NCBI GenBank assembly: GCA_929200485.1
Contig: CAKMZU010000006.1
Span: forward strand, 2,558 to 26,071
Direction: 5' to 3'
From: an uncultured Gammaproteobacteria bacterium
Lineage (GTDB): Bacteria; Pseudomonadota; Gammaproteobacteria; Pseudomonadales; DT-91
DNA length: 23,514 nucleotides
Shown here: positions 14,824-22,690 of the stretch, piece after piece
Position numbering within the stretch: position 1 is the stretch's first letter
How the letters are laid out: every line of letters begins with the position of its first letter
Position numbers and translations under genes: made by a program
The notes under the pieces: generated by a model
Databases searched by the model: none
What the model saw: the letters and a program-made list of their open reading frames with translations, nothing else
What the model was told of the DNA's origin: nothing

Positions 14824-15591
14824 ATGAGAAGTTATGTATTTTTATTATTAATTGTAACCGCTCCATTCTCTACCTTAGCTGCTAATGAGGAAGATTATGT
14901 GATAATTGAAAGTCAGTCGGGAAATAACTCATGTTGTCATTTTTTTTCTATTGGTAGTCGCCATAAGAAAAAAACCAAAAACAAAAAATATTTAAAAGGC
15001 GTGAAACAAAATATACAAAATTGGCAATACGATTTTGAAGATACTGGGACATTACTTTCAAATTTTGAATTAACGAGGATTTCATACAAAGGTGAAGTCG
15101 ATGATGAAACTGGGGATATCCGATTTGACGCTGAGTTTACAGGCAGAGAGTATCAGAAAAATACAATGATCGTTGAGTATGGTATTGAGCTCTCTGATGA
15201 TGGTAATAGCATCAAGGATGTTAATGCTAAAGCTACATACCCTAGTAAATTATTAAATTTAACGTGCCCTAAATTTTATCAGTCGGGTGGATTAGGAGGT
15301 AAAAAAGGTAGGGAAAGGCTGAAAAAACTGAGGATTTTCAATTTATTTATCTTGAAGCAATTGTTTAATCAATTAGAGAGAGCGTCTGAAAAAATAAATA
15401 CTCAAAACGACATTGAAAATCTCAATGAGTTCATGGATACTTTTCGAGAGCATCCTCTATTTGAGTCAAAGTACGGAAAATCAATGAAAGAAGATCCAAA
15501 AACAAAGCGTGCGATGGAGGATTTTTTTGAAAAATATTACCCCGTATCAAAACTAAAAATCCTTATTGACGCTAATAAACCAACTAACTAA
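14824..15591 (+). CDS. Exported protein of a three-member paralogous family, copy 2
   Basis: A 255-residue protein with a textbook signal peptide (MRSYVFLLLIVTAPFSTLA, cleavage before ANEED), then a short acidic segment, a CC pair (37-38) and a basic stretch (48-58). Family motif: W67-x2-D70-x3-T74-x3-L78-x-N80-F81-x-L83-x2-I86. The following strands (GEVDDETGDIRFDAEFTG, then MIVEYGIELSDDGNSI) suggest a beta-sandwich or barrel-like core. Helix block LRIFNLFIL (169-177) and the C-terminal EKYYPVSKL (236-244) pair with copy 1. It is the most instructive copy because it is bounded on the left by a trpR-promoter fossil and on the right by an sdaA fossil. AAAGG about 12 bases before the ATG is a weak SD. 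Function unknown. Confidence 0.75.
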   Translation: MRSYVFLLLIVTAPFSTLAANEEDYVIIESQSGNNSCCHFFSIGSRHKKKTKNKKYLKGVKQNIQNWQYDFEDTGTLLSNFELTRISYKGEVDDETGDIRFDAEFTGREYQKNTMIVEYGIELSDDGNSIKDVNAKATYPSKLLNLTCPKFYQSGGLGGKKGRERLKKLRIFNLFILKQLFNQLERASEKINTQNDIENLNEFMDTFREHPLFESKYGKSMKEDPKTKRAMEDFFEKYYPVSKLKILIDANKPTN

Positions 15592-15674
15592 AAACCTCTG
15601 GTTGCCTACTAAAGGATCCATAGTTTTTAGGCTTCTTTGATTAGATTCTCTAGTTTACGGCAAAGGAAGGTTTT

Positions 15675-15935
15675 GTTTATACACAGGCGCGACTTGGGCA
15701 TCTAATCCACTAAGAATGGACTCTCGGTGTTTGGTATGAATATCCTTGCCAGTTTTTTGTGTGTAAGCAATAACTCTAACAGATGTAACAATATGCATGG
15801 GCGCGACTCAATGCTATTCGAGAAGAATTTAGGGCTTAAATAACAGGCATGCGTTGCTCAGGGAAGATTTTTGTACCCGTTCGTCTACAAAGTCACAGGT
15901 AAGGCATTAGATGATGCTATATCGCCAATTTAACA
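15675..15935 (-). pseudogene. Decayed duplicate of the 3' end of sdaA
   Basis: This stretch repeats the end of sdaA (16894-17160) in the same orientation and order. Read on the minus strand, 15683-15751 gives GKDIHTKHRES then SGLDAQVAP, against [11 protein letters not shown] and GGLATQVTP in intact SdaA. 15858-15930 matches the [10 protein letters not shown]...QVQIPC region at nucleotide level (GCATCATCTA shared; GTACAAA shared). The MEHH equivalent has become an in-frame TAG, the middle part is deleted and frameshifted, and the penultimate Cys codon is now Tyr. The match continues weakly past the sdaA stop to a shared TTAGATTC (near 15640 and 16852), so non-coding flank was copied too. It occupies most of the gene-free interval 15592-16049. 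Confidence 0.8.
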
Positions 15936-15936
15936 C

Positions 15937-16049
15937 ATGTTGAATTTATACCCTGTTGCATTTAAAGATTTAATGCAAAAAATCGTTAATAAGGGAACTT
16001 AACTTTTTTAGTTATTCTAAGATAAAACCAGAAAATATTTTTTATTGTT
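15937..16049 (+). promoter_or_regulatory. Upstream region of copy 3, collinear with those of copies 1 and 2
   Basis: TTGAAT (15940-15945) and GGGAACTTAACTTTTT (from about 15993) lie 110 and 57 bp before the copy 3 ATG, the same positions as TTGAAT and GGAGTGAACTTTT before copies 1 and 2. ATTCTAAGATAA (16014-16025) matches ATTCTAATGGATAA before copy 1. No clear -10/-35 pair or SD is seen. Confidence 0.4.
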
Positions 16050-16838
16050 ATGAAATTATTTGAATTGTTATTTGTTACTTTCTCTATCGTATCTATTTCT
16101 TTTGACGTTGTTGCGGGTAAGGGTGATGTAGCTCTAGATCCATACGGCACTCAGCGATGGCAGGATATAAGAGATTTTGATCGCTTTATAGCAGATGATG
16201 AAAGAAGAAGAGAGATAGATAAGAGAAAAAAAGAAGTAGCAAAAAGGATTAAAAAACAACAGCTATCTGAAACCGTATTAAATGAACGGAAATGGAAAGA
16301 GGATAAGGAATGTTCTGTTAAGGTAATGGAACATTATGCCTTGCAATCAATATCAAAATTAAGCGATGAAACGATTGATGGAAAAAAAAACATAGCATTT
16401 TCAGCAGAATTCATAATGCCTGATAATGAAGTAGCGATGAAGGGTGAATATAAACTTTTTTATTGTGAAAAAAGGGGAAAAAAACAGATCCAGAATATTA
16501 CTGGCACTATGAGTTTCGATAACTCAAAAACATATCCTTTGACAAAGAACTTTGATCTTAATCCGGCGATAATAGCAGAGAAACAGAAAGGATTGAAAAT
16601 TTTAAATTTACTTATGTCAATGGTCGCGATAAAAAATGGTAATGAGAAGACGGACAAAAAATTTGACACTACAGAACCGATGTATAATAGGTTTAATACT
16701 CAGTTCGATAAATTAATAGAAAATATGCAAGGCAACCATCTCTTTAAATTACCCAGTTTGAATGAAGATTCACAGCCCGATAAAGATACATTGCTTATGA
16801 TGGAAGTCCTTTTTAGAAGAATATTAGCCCCAGATTAA
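16050..16838 (+). CDS. Exported protein of a three-member paralogous family, copy 3
   Basis: A 262-residue protein with a signal peptide (about 1-23, cleavage near VVA/GKG). It differs from the others by a highly charged helical insert (about 47-75, ERRREIDKRKKEVAKRIKKQ) that could form a coiled coil. Family motif: W82-x2-D85-x3-S89-x3-M93-x-H95-Y96-x-L98-x2-I101, at the same spacing as in copies 1 and 2. Beta-strand-like segments follow (IAFSAEFIM, AMKGEYKLFYCE), then the helix block LKILNLLMS (182-190), then a C-terminal helix that lacks the PLSKF-type ending. No SD is evident before the ATG. It converges with sdaA, 55 bp apart. It is A+T-rich like its paralogues and of unknown function. 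Confidence 0.75.
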   Translation: MKLFELLFVTFSIVSISFDVVAGKGDVALDPYGTQRWQDIRDFDRFIADDERRREIDKRKKEVAKRIKKQQLSETVLNERKWKEDKECSVKVMEHYALQSISKLSDETIDGKKNIAFSAEFIMPDNEVAMKGEYKLFYCEKRGKKQIQNITGTMSFDNSKTYPLTKNFDLNPAIIAEKQKGLKILNLLMSMVAIKNGNEKTDKKFDTTEPMYNRFNTQFDKLIENMQGNHLFKLPSLNEDSQPDKDTLLMMEVLFRRILAPD

Positions 16839-16893
16839 TATACTTACCTTGTTAGATTCGTAGTTCAAAACCCAAACGGAATGTTATAACTGC

Positions 16894-18258
16894 TTATTTG
16901 CACGCAGGTGTCACCTGTGTAGCTAATCCACCAAGAGAAGTTTCTCGGTATTTGGCATTCATATCCTTACCGGTTTCTCGCATGGTAGCGATGACTGCAT
17001 CAAGTGAAACCGTGGCAGGATAGCTGCGATTCAATGCCATTCGTGCGGCATTGACGGCTTTCATCGCTGACATGGCATTACGCTCAATGCAAGGTATTTG
17101 TACCTGCCCACCTACAGGGTCGCAAGTAAGACCTAGATGATGCTCCATGGCAATTTCGGCAGCTTCGGTAATGCATTGAGGTGAGGCGCCTAATAAATCC
17201 GCTAAGCCTGCAGCGGCCATGGCCGAAGAGACACCAACTTCGCCTTGGCAGCCTACTTCCGCGCCTGAGATCGACGCATTGAGTTTAAATAACATTGCAA
17301 TGGCTGAGGCCGTCATCAAAAATCGTTCGCACTTTTCATAGTCCAGAGGCTCAATGAATTGATGATAATAAGACATCACTGCGGGGATAATGCCTGCAGC
17401 GCCATTAGTGGGTGAGGTGACAATTCGCCCACCGGCGGCATTCTCCTCGCTAACGGCAATGGCATAAAGATTAACCCAGTCAACCCACCTGAGAGGGTCT
17501 TGTGTTGATGCAATACAGCTTAAACGCTTAAATAAATCAGGCGCTCGGCGATTTAGTTGAAGTTTTCCAGGTAATGGTGCGGTAGCATGGCAGCCTTTTT
17601 CGATGGCTTGTTGCATAACCTGCCAGATGGATAAAATCTTAAGTCTTACCATCTCAGGTGGTGTTATCTCTAACTCATTGAATCGCATTAGCTCACTAAT
17701 CGTTAAATCGTGTTGTTCACAGAGCCAGAGTAGTGTTTTGGCATTATGAAACTCATAGGGAGAAAAGCATTTTTCCTCGATATTTTCAGAAAATTCCTCT
17801 TCAGTATGAATAAAGCCTCCGCCTATAGAATAATAGGTTTCGGTGCATATGGGTGTTTGGTTTTTGAATGCTATAAAACGCACCCCATTTTCATGCAGAG
17901 GTAATGATTCCTTAATGAGATGAATCATCTGTTCATCAAATTTTATTCGTTGGTTTTTATGTTTGACTAAGAATGATCCTTGATTTTTTATCTCTTCAAG
18001 AAAGTTTGGGATCATTTCAATGTTCACAGTCTCAGGTGATTCCCCTGAAAGCCCTAATAAAATAGCCTTGTCAGTAAAATGACCTATGCCGGTCATGGCT
18101 AATGAGCCATACAGTTCAATTTCAATATGCGTGGTTTGTTTGAGCGCCCCATTTTTTGAAAGTTTTTCAATAAATTCTTTCGCTGCTTTCATGGGGCCTA
18201 CTGTATGAGAACTCGAAGGCCCGATACCAATTTTGAAAATCTCAAAGACAGAAATCAT
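16894..18258 (-). CDS. sdaA: L-serine deaminase (iron-sulfur dependent, single chain)
   Basis: A 454-residue enzyme that converts L-serine to pyruvate and ammonia with a [4Fe-4S] cluster. The N-terminal beta domain opens [20 protein letters not shown], the standard start of this family, so the ATG complementary to 18256-18258 is chosen over an in-frame start at 18339 inside sdaC. The catalytic alpha domain has [13 protein letters not shown] (282-294), [11 protein letters not shown] (332-342), [18 protein letters not shown] (373-390). Cluster ligands are Cys337, Cys379 and Cys390; their spacing (42 and 11) equals that reported for the Legionella pneumophila enzyme. The penultimate residue Cys453 matches the C-terminal cysteine that folds into the active site as fourth ligand there. 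The gene starts 2 bp after the sdaC stop, forming an sdaC-sdaA operon for serine uptake and catabolism. Confidence 0.93.
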   Translation of the reverse strand: MISVFEIFKIGIGPSSSHTVGPMKAAKEFIEKLSKNGALKQTTHIEIELYGSLAMTGIGHFTDKAILLGLSGESPETVNIEMIPNFLEEIKNQGSFLVKHKNQRIKFDEQMIHLIKESLPLHENGVRFIAFKNQTPICTETYYSIGGGFIHTEEEFSENIEEKCFSPYEFHNAKTLLWLCEQHDLTISELMRFNELEITPPEMVRLKILSIWQVMQQAIEKGCHATAPLPGKLQLNRRAPDLFKRLSCIASTQDPLRWVDWVNLYAIAVSEENAAGGRIVTSPTNGAAGIIPAVMSYYHQFIEPLDYEKCERFLMTASAIAMLFKLNASISGAEVGCQGEVGVSSAMAAAGLADLLGASPQCITEAAEIAMEHHLGLTCDPVGGQVQIPCIERNAMSAMKAVNAARMALNRSYPATVSLDAVIATMRETGKDMNAKYRETSLGGLATQVTPACK

Positions 18259-18260
18259 GA

Positions 18261-19499
18261 TTACACCAATACTTCCCAAACAAGAGAGCTGACCGCAATG
18301 AAACCTAAAGCCAGTAAAAAAGTATGGCGATAAATACACTTGAACGGTTTTAGTTTTTCAATGCGTAAGAAAGCGTAAGCGGGCAGAATAAACAGAACGA
18401 TGGCAGTCAATGGCCCACTAACAACCTGGATCAGTGAGAGAATGCTTGGATTTAAATAAGAGCATATCCAAAGTGTTAGAGTAAAAAAGATAAGCGTAAT
18501 GTTATGGATTTGTTTGTCAGTAAATGTCAGGCCAAATGAGGGTGACTCTTGTTTGATAATGGACTCAAAGCCCTCGGCAGCACCTAGATAATGTCCAAAG
18601 AAAGAAGAGACAATTGCAGTAATGGCTATTAACGGCCCCACAACATTAAGCATGGGTGAATTAAATTGATTCGCCATGTAGGACATCACAGATATATTCT
18701 GCGCTTTGGCTTCATGCAACATCTCAGGCGTTAACGAGAGTATGCAGGAGATGACAAAAAACATAACAAATATCAACAAGATGCTGGATGTAACCCGAAG
18801 AACGTTATCTGCATTTTTATAAGCCTTATCCCCGAACTTTTCATGCTGGTCTTTAGAAAAGCTGCTGATAATAGCTGAGTGGTTAAAAGAGAAAATCATG
18901 ATCGGGATGCAGGTCCAAAGCAGTTTTAAAAAGCTGCTCAGGTCAGCCGATGGGTAGCCCGTTGCCAAGGTGGGCGCTAACTGCCAATGCGGAATAAAGT
19001 AAATCGACACGAAGAACAACGCGGCGATGAGTGGGTAAACGATAGCCGAAGTCACTTTGACGACCTTATCCTGATCCATCAGGATAACGGCAACCATGGA
19101 TAATACTACAATCAGTGACAACAACCATCGAGCAGGTGCATCAAAACCTAATTGGTTAATGATATAGCTTTCAATGGTGTTGGTGGCACCAATGGCATAG
19201 ATTAAGAGTATCGGATAAATCGATAAAAAATATAACCAGGTTAATATTTGACCGCTGGGTTTGCCGAAGTATTCTTCAGCAACATCGGTAATATTCCCAC
19301 CTCGCAGGCTTGATGATAAGACAAAGTGACAGAGCGCTTTGTGTGAAAAATAGGTCATAGGGAAGGCAAGAATGCCTAAAAATATAACACTGAATAAGCC
19401 ATTAATCCCTAGATTAATTGGCAGAAAAAGAATGCCAGCGCCAACAGCAGTTCCGAAGAGACTGAGAGTCCAGGCCGTATTATCCCGTGACCAACGCAT
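18261..19499 (-). CDS. sdaC: Serine transporter of the HAAAP family
   Basis: A 412-residue inner-membrane protein with about eleven hydrophobic segments. The start WTLSLFGTAVGAGILFLPIN is the conserved TM1 of the hydroxy/aromatic amino acid permease family (SdaC, TdcC, YhaO), in which TAVGAG binds substrate. FSFNHSAIISSFSKDQ (about 204-219) is another SdaC-type block. It imports serine with protons. It is translated just ahead of sdaA (2 bp gap), so transporter and deaminase are made together. No SD lies next to the ATG at 19499. A perfect AT-rich stem-loop sits 37 bp upstream. The Lrp-type gene two genes away is a natural candidate regulator, since Lrp controls sdaA in E. coli; here that is inference. 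Confidence 0.88.
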   Translation of the reverse strand: MRWSRDNTAWTLSLFGTAVGAGILFLPINLGINGLFSVIFLGILAFPMTYFSHKALCHFVLSSSLRGGNITDVAEEYFGKPSGQILTWLYFLSIYPILLIYAIGATNTIESYIINQLGFDAPARWLLSLIVVLSMVAVILMDQDKVVKVTSAIVYPLIAALFFVSIYFIPHWQLAPTLATGYPSADLSSFLKLLWTCIPIMIFSFNHSAIISSFSKDQHEKFGDKAYKNADNVLRVTSSILLIFVMFFVISCILSLTPEMLHEAKAQNISVMSYMANQFNSPMLNVVGPLIAITAIVSSFFGHYLGAAEGFESIIKQESPSFGLTFTDKQIHNITLIFFTLTLWICSYLNPSILSLIQVVSGPLTAIVLFILPAYAFLRIEKLKPFKCIYRHTFLLALGFIAVSSLVWEVLV

Positions 19500-19535
19500 A
19501 GTTATTTTAGTAACCCACCATGTTATCCAAAAGGT

Positions 19536-19563
19536 GCTTTTTTATATGGCTATAAAAAAAAGC
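19536..19563. promoter_or_regulatory. AT-rich palindrome upstream of sdaC
   Basis: GCTTTTTTATA (19536-19546), loop TGGC, TATAAAAAAAAGC (19551-19563). The arms match completely apart from two extra A residues. The dyad lies in the sdaC promoter region. It could be a regulator site or a hairpin ending readthrough; position favours control of sdaC. Confidence 0.3.
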
Positions 19564-19697
19564 AAGTTAGGGATATGAAGCCATTTATGCTAAAAAGTTT
19601 CAGAGAAAATGATTACGGCAGTGAAGGTTTGGTGAAGAAATGGCCTTTAATCAGAGAGGTTAATTTTGTTTTAACTTATTGATTTTTAGTAGAGAAA

Positions 19698-19729
19698 GCC
19701 TGCTTTTTTATTGGGTAATGTCAGCAGGC
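19698..19729 (-). terminator. Weak terminator-like hairpin after aroK
   Basis: On the minus strand GCCTGCT and AGCAGGC pair over 7 bp around an 18-nt loop, starting 10 bp after the aroK stop, followed by TTTCTCT. The T-run is poor, so termination is only a suggestion. Confidence 0.3.
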
Positions 19730-19738
19730 ATAGCTGTG

Positions 19739-20254
19739 TTAAACTTGATTAATTTGTTGTTTAATATCATTAACGACCTTATCCAACTGGTCATGGTTGC
19801 AATCAATGACAAGGTCAGCATACGCTGAATAAAGGGCTTGTCGCTCTTTAAATAAGTCATCAAAGCTTTGGTCATCGCGTTTGGCAATGCCTCGGCTTTC
19901 GTAGTTATGAATCCGCGAACGCAGGGTATCAAGGCTGGCATCAAGATAGATCACCCGACCATATTGCTTAAGGTGCTTCATGCCTTTTTCGCTGTAAACA
20001 GCACTGCCGCCTGTTGCGACGATGTGATTGAAAAATTCATGGGCGAGTAATGCTTCTTCTTCAAGATCCCTTAAACGCTGGTAGCCTTCGGTATCAATTA
20101 TCTGTTGAAGCGGTTTACCGGCGCGAAGCTGAATCAGCAGGTCAGTATCAATAAAATCTTTGGCAAGTTCTTTGGCTAAGACAATACCTACGGTGCTCTT
20201 CCCGGCGCCGGGCATTCCCACAAGAATGAGGCTTTGTTTTTGTTTGTTATTCAT
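19739..20254 (-). CDS. aroK: Shikimate kinase
   Basis: A 171-residue P-loop kinase that phosphorylates shikimate with ATP, the fifth step toward chorismate. The Walker A motif is GMPGAGKST (13-21). The shikimate-binding Asp is in DTD (36-38). EGYQRLRDLE (56-65) contains the substrate arginine region, and ERQALYSAYADLVID (137-151) matches the ERxPLYxExAD block. Two conserved places differ from the typical enzyme: ATGGG is ATGGS (80-84), and the lid RPLL is RGIA (121-124), although the lid arginine is kept. Length is normal for AroK. It is alone rather than in the common aroK-aroB pair. Its product pathway feeds the TrpE/TrpG enzyme encoded about 6 kb away. No SD was found at the ATG. A divergent AroK-like kinase with another substrate is possible but less likely. 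Confidence 0.82.
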   Translation of the reverse strand: MNNKQKQSLILVGMPGAGKSTVGIVLAKELAKDFIDTDLLIQLRAGKPLQQIIDTEGYQRLRDLEEEALLAHEFFNHIVATGGSAVYSEKGMKHLKQYGRVIYLDASLDTLRSRIHNYESRGIAKRDDQSFDDLFKERQALYSAYADLVIDCNHDQLDKVVNDIKQQINQV

Positions 20255-20328
20255 GATGGTGGCAGTGTGAATAAATAAAAGGTTTATTTTAAATCATTTT
20301 CTTGCCTGATACTGAATTTAGTTAAAAT

Positions 20329-20811
20329 TTACAGTAAATTAATGAGTTTTGAATCAATGACTTTTCTTAGCACGAAGCTTGAGTGAACACTTCTGACGCC
20401 TTCGAGGTGCGTGAGTTTATGCAGAAAAAAGTCCTCATAGTCGGGCATGTCTCTAACGACGACTTTCAATAAAAAATCTGCATTTTGTCCAGTGATGATG
20501 TGGCATTCTTGAATTTCTGGTATTTGACAGATAGCGGCTTCAAATGCCTTGAATCGATCATGGGTATGCTTATCCATATCAACCACAACAAATACGGTTA
20601 AATTAAACCCTAATTTTTCAGGATTAACCAAGCTGATTTTCCGCTCAATAATACCTTCTTCTTCTAAACGTTTGACTCGCCTTGCACAAGGCGTCGGTGA
20701 TAAACCGATAGCTTCTGCTAGCTCAAGATTAGATAGATTGCTGTTTTGCTGCAGGAGATTAAGAATCTTTTTATCTGTGCGATCAAGGTGGGCTGAGTTT
20801 TTAGTAGTCAT
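20329..20811 (-). CDS. Lrp/AsnC-family transcriptional regulator
   Basis: A 160-residue regulator with the standard two-domain layout. The N-terminal helix-turn-helix (about 10-55: LDRTDKKILNLLQQNSNLSN, then AEAIGLSPTPCARRVKRLE) is very close to E. coli Lrp (LDRIDRNILNELQKDGRISN, LSPTPCLERVRRLE). The C-terminal RAM domain (about 68-150) holds the ligand/oligomer motif ITGQNADFLLKVVVRDMPDY. Such proteins sense amino acids, commonly leucine, and control amino-acid uptake and breakdown. The protein sits upstream of aroK, sdaC and sdaA on the same strand, 74 bp before aroK, so control of serine use is a reasonable inference. Whether it is the global Lrp or a local paralogue cannot be told here. 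An AT-rich palindrome lies 64 bp upstream of the start. Confidence 0.88.
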   Translation of the reverse strand: MTTKNSAHLDRTDKKILNLLQQNSNLSNLELAEAIGLSPTPCARRVKRLEEEGIIERKISLVNPEKLGFNLTVFVVVDMDKHTHDRFKAFEAAICQIPEIQECHIITGQNADFLLKVVVRDMPDYEDFFLHKLTHLEGVRSVHSSFVLRKVIDSKLINLL

Positions 20812-20874
20812 CTATGGATAGAGATTTTTGCCAAGAGTATTCACCTTTTTGACTAAATAAACTCATAAAGGGTC

Positions 20875-20890
20875 AATTTATCAATAAATT
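20875..20890. promoter_or_regulatory. Candidate autoregulatory dyad before the Lrp-type gene
   Basis: AATTTAT-CA-ATAAATT is a perfect 7-bp inverted repeat, centred about 70 bp before the regulator start. Lrp-family proteins bind AT-rich dyads and often repress their own genes, so this is a plausible operator; no experimental consensus is matched exactly. Confidence 0.3.
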
Positions 20891-21044
20891 TGGTGAATTT
20901 TGCTCGCAAGTGAAGCGTAAAATGGTTGTCAGGCAATGGCTCACAAAGCCAGATAAGGGCAGTCTTCATAAGAGACTGTTGATAGTCAGAAGCCGCAGTG
21001 AGTGTCAAAAACACTTGGTCTGTCTAATAGGATCAACATCCCCC

Positions 21045-21090
21045 ACGAGCTCAGTATAACGAGACTGGAGTTTCGTTATACTGAGCTTGT
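21045..21090. repeat. Long stem-loop, REP-like
   Basis: ACGAGCTCAGTATAACGA (21045-21062) and TCGTTATACTGAGCTTGT (21073-21090) pair over 18 bp with one G-U, around a 10-nt loop. ACTGAGCTTGT is shared with the right arm of the palindrome at 9057-9210. It lies between divergent genes, so it terminates neither; a dispersed repeat is the better reading. Confidence 0.6.
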
Positions 21091-21144
21091 TTCATTTGCT
21101 TCATCAGTTGACAAAAAAATGTTAGTGTACGCAACCTTTATTGA

Positions 21145-22689
21145 GTGGCTTACTATTCTCTGATGCGGGTTCTATCCAACGAGTCAAACTGGTCTTGGTT
21201 GTTAGCAGGTTTTGTGCTGTTGCTAACCATTTATCGTGCGCTTGTGCTTTTTACCTTGCCAGGGTTAAGTCTGCACTTTGATGAAGCCCAATATTGGCTT
21301 TGGGCGCAGGATCTTCAGTGGGGGTATTATTCCAAACCACCCATGTTGGCTTTTGTGATTCACTGTTTTACCAGCGTGTTTGGCGATAGTGCCGCCGCGG
21401 TGCGCAGTCCGGCACTTATTTTTTATCCACTAACAACCTGGGTTATTTATCTTACGGCAAAACGTTTGAGTGATAGCACCAAGGTTGCAAGCCTTGCCGG
21501 TTTTTTGTTTATCACTATGCCGGGCGTGTCACTATCCTCAATGCTGATTACCACTGATGTGGTGAAATTTATTTGGTGTAGTGTAAGTTGCTTGTTTTTT
21601 TATCAGGCAGTGCTTAATAATCGATGGCGAGATTGGTTGCTGGTTGGCCTCTTCGCGGGTTTTGGCTTACTGACAAAATACACCATGGGCATCTTTGCTG
21701 TTGCAGCTGGGCTATTTCTCCTGATCGTTCCCAATTTTCGCCATCACCTGATGAATCCGAAGCTGTGGCTAGCGGCAGGGTTGAGTGCCTGCATTTTTCT
21801 GCCAAATATCCTTTGGAATGCCCAACAAGGTTGGCCAAGCTTAAGGCACACTGTAGAGCTTTCAGGTTCGGGTGTTGAGGGTATACACCCGATGATGGTG
21901 CTCACCTTTTGGGGAGAGCAATTTGGTGTGTTTGGTCTGGTGAGTTTTCCGTTATTTATTCTGTTTTTACTTAAAGCCTTTCCGTGGCGGTTAGATTTTG
22001 AATCAGTCCGAAATATTCACAGAGGTTTTCTGTGGTTGTTTTCAGCAACCTTTTTGTTGGTGATTAGTCTGCAAGCGTTGCAAGGGCGTGTCTACGCAAA
22101 TTGGGCAGCGCCAACTTATGCGATGGCCAGTATTGCCGTTGCCTGGCAATTTCTAAAATGGAAGAAAACGCTATTATTGGCGTTAGGGTTAAATCTTGTT
22201 CTCATGTTTGCGATTTATCATAGTGACGCCATCTTATCGATAGCGAATCCTAATGCGAAAAAAGGGCCAGACCTTATGAAAACCTTAAGAGGCTGGGATT
22301 CATTTACTTGTGAGGTTGAGTCAGCGAGGAGTGATTGTGATGATTGCATCTTGCTAACCGATCGTCGTGAAACGGCAGCGCAAGTCTTGTATTTACTTAG
22401 AAATAGCCGTCCTGTGCTTAAATTCTGGAATCCCGATCATAGTCAAAATAACCACTATGAGATGGTATACAGTTTAAAAGCGCCTTCTGATCAGACCTAT
22501 CTGTTTATCGTGGAAGACAAGTTGACTAATAAGCAAAGGCAGGCGTTTGATTCAGTTGAGCCTGTTAGCAACTTAACAAGAGAAGGTAAATACGGACCGA
22601 TTCGGCATTATCAAATTTATAAAGTCATAGGTTTTCGTGGCTATGCGCCTCGATCAGATGGAATGAACACAAAGGGAAAAAAACAATAA
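21145..22689 (+). CDS. ArnT/PMT-type (GT83/GT39-like) membrane glycosyltransferase
   Basis: A 514-residue inner-membrane enzyme that uses a polyprenyl-phosphate sugar as donor. After TM1 comes the family motif LHFDEAQYWLWAQDLQWGYY (44-61) with the Asp-Glu pair (46-47) of the first periplasmic loop, then SKPP (63-66), as in ArnT and related PMT_2 proteins. About ten to twelve membrane segments follow, then a soluble periplasmic C-terminal domain (about 380-500) with three cysteines around 395-407. Likely acceptors are lipid A, a surface glycan or a protein; the neighbouring PAP2 phosphatase favours lipid A or polyprenyl-phosphate chemistry. The start is a GTG at 21145 or the in-frame ATG at 21163; neither has a good SD. 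The phosphatase gene starts 1 bp after its stop, so they form an operon. Confidence 0.8.
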   Translation: MAYYSLMRVLSNESNWSWLLAGFVLLLTIYRALVLFTLPGLSLHFDEAQYWLWAQDLQWGYYSKPPMLAFVIHCFTSVFGDSAAAVRSPALIFYPLTTWVIYLTAKRLSDSTKVASLAGFLFITMPGVSLSSMLITTDVVKFIWCSVSCLFFYQAVLNNRWRDWLLVGLFAGFGLLTKYTMGIFAVAAGLFLLIVPNFRHHLMNPKLWLAAGLSACIFLPNILWNAQQGWPSLRHTVELSGSGVEGIHPMMVLTFWGEQFGVFGLVSFPLFILFLLKAFPWRLDFESVRNIHRGFLWLFSATFLLVISLQALQGRVYANWAAPTYAMASIAVAWQFLKWKKTLLLALGLNLVLMFAIYHSDAILSIANPNAKKGPDLMKTLRGWDSFTCEVESARSDCDDCILLTDRRETAAQVLYLLRNSRPVLKFWNPDHSQNNHYEMVYSLKAPSDQTYLFIVEDKLTNKQRQAFDSVEPVSNLTREGKYGPIRHYQIYKVIGFRGYAPRSDGMNTKGKKQ

Positions 22690-22690
22690 T

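Larger units (their letters stand above)
20812..21144. other. 333-bp divergent intergenic region with palindromes
   Basis: The region between the Lrp-type gene and the glycosyltransferase operon has no credible gene. It contains the AATTTAT/ATAAATT dyad (20875-20890), a small hairpin CAGTCT-TCATAAG-AGACTG (about 20962-20980), the long stem-loop 21045-21090, and a lone TTGACA at 21108-21113 that lacks a matching -10 at normal spacing. Confidence 0.6.

Noticed and set aside
21108..21140. TTGACA as promoter of the glycosyltransferase
   Set aside because: A perfect -35 hexamer but no acceptable -10 at 15-19 bp; left as unassigned.
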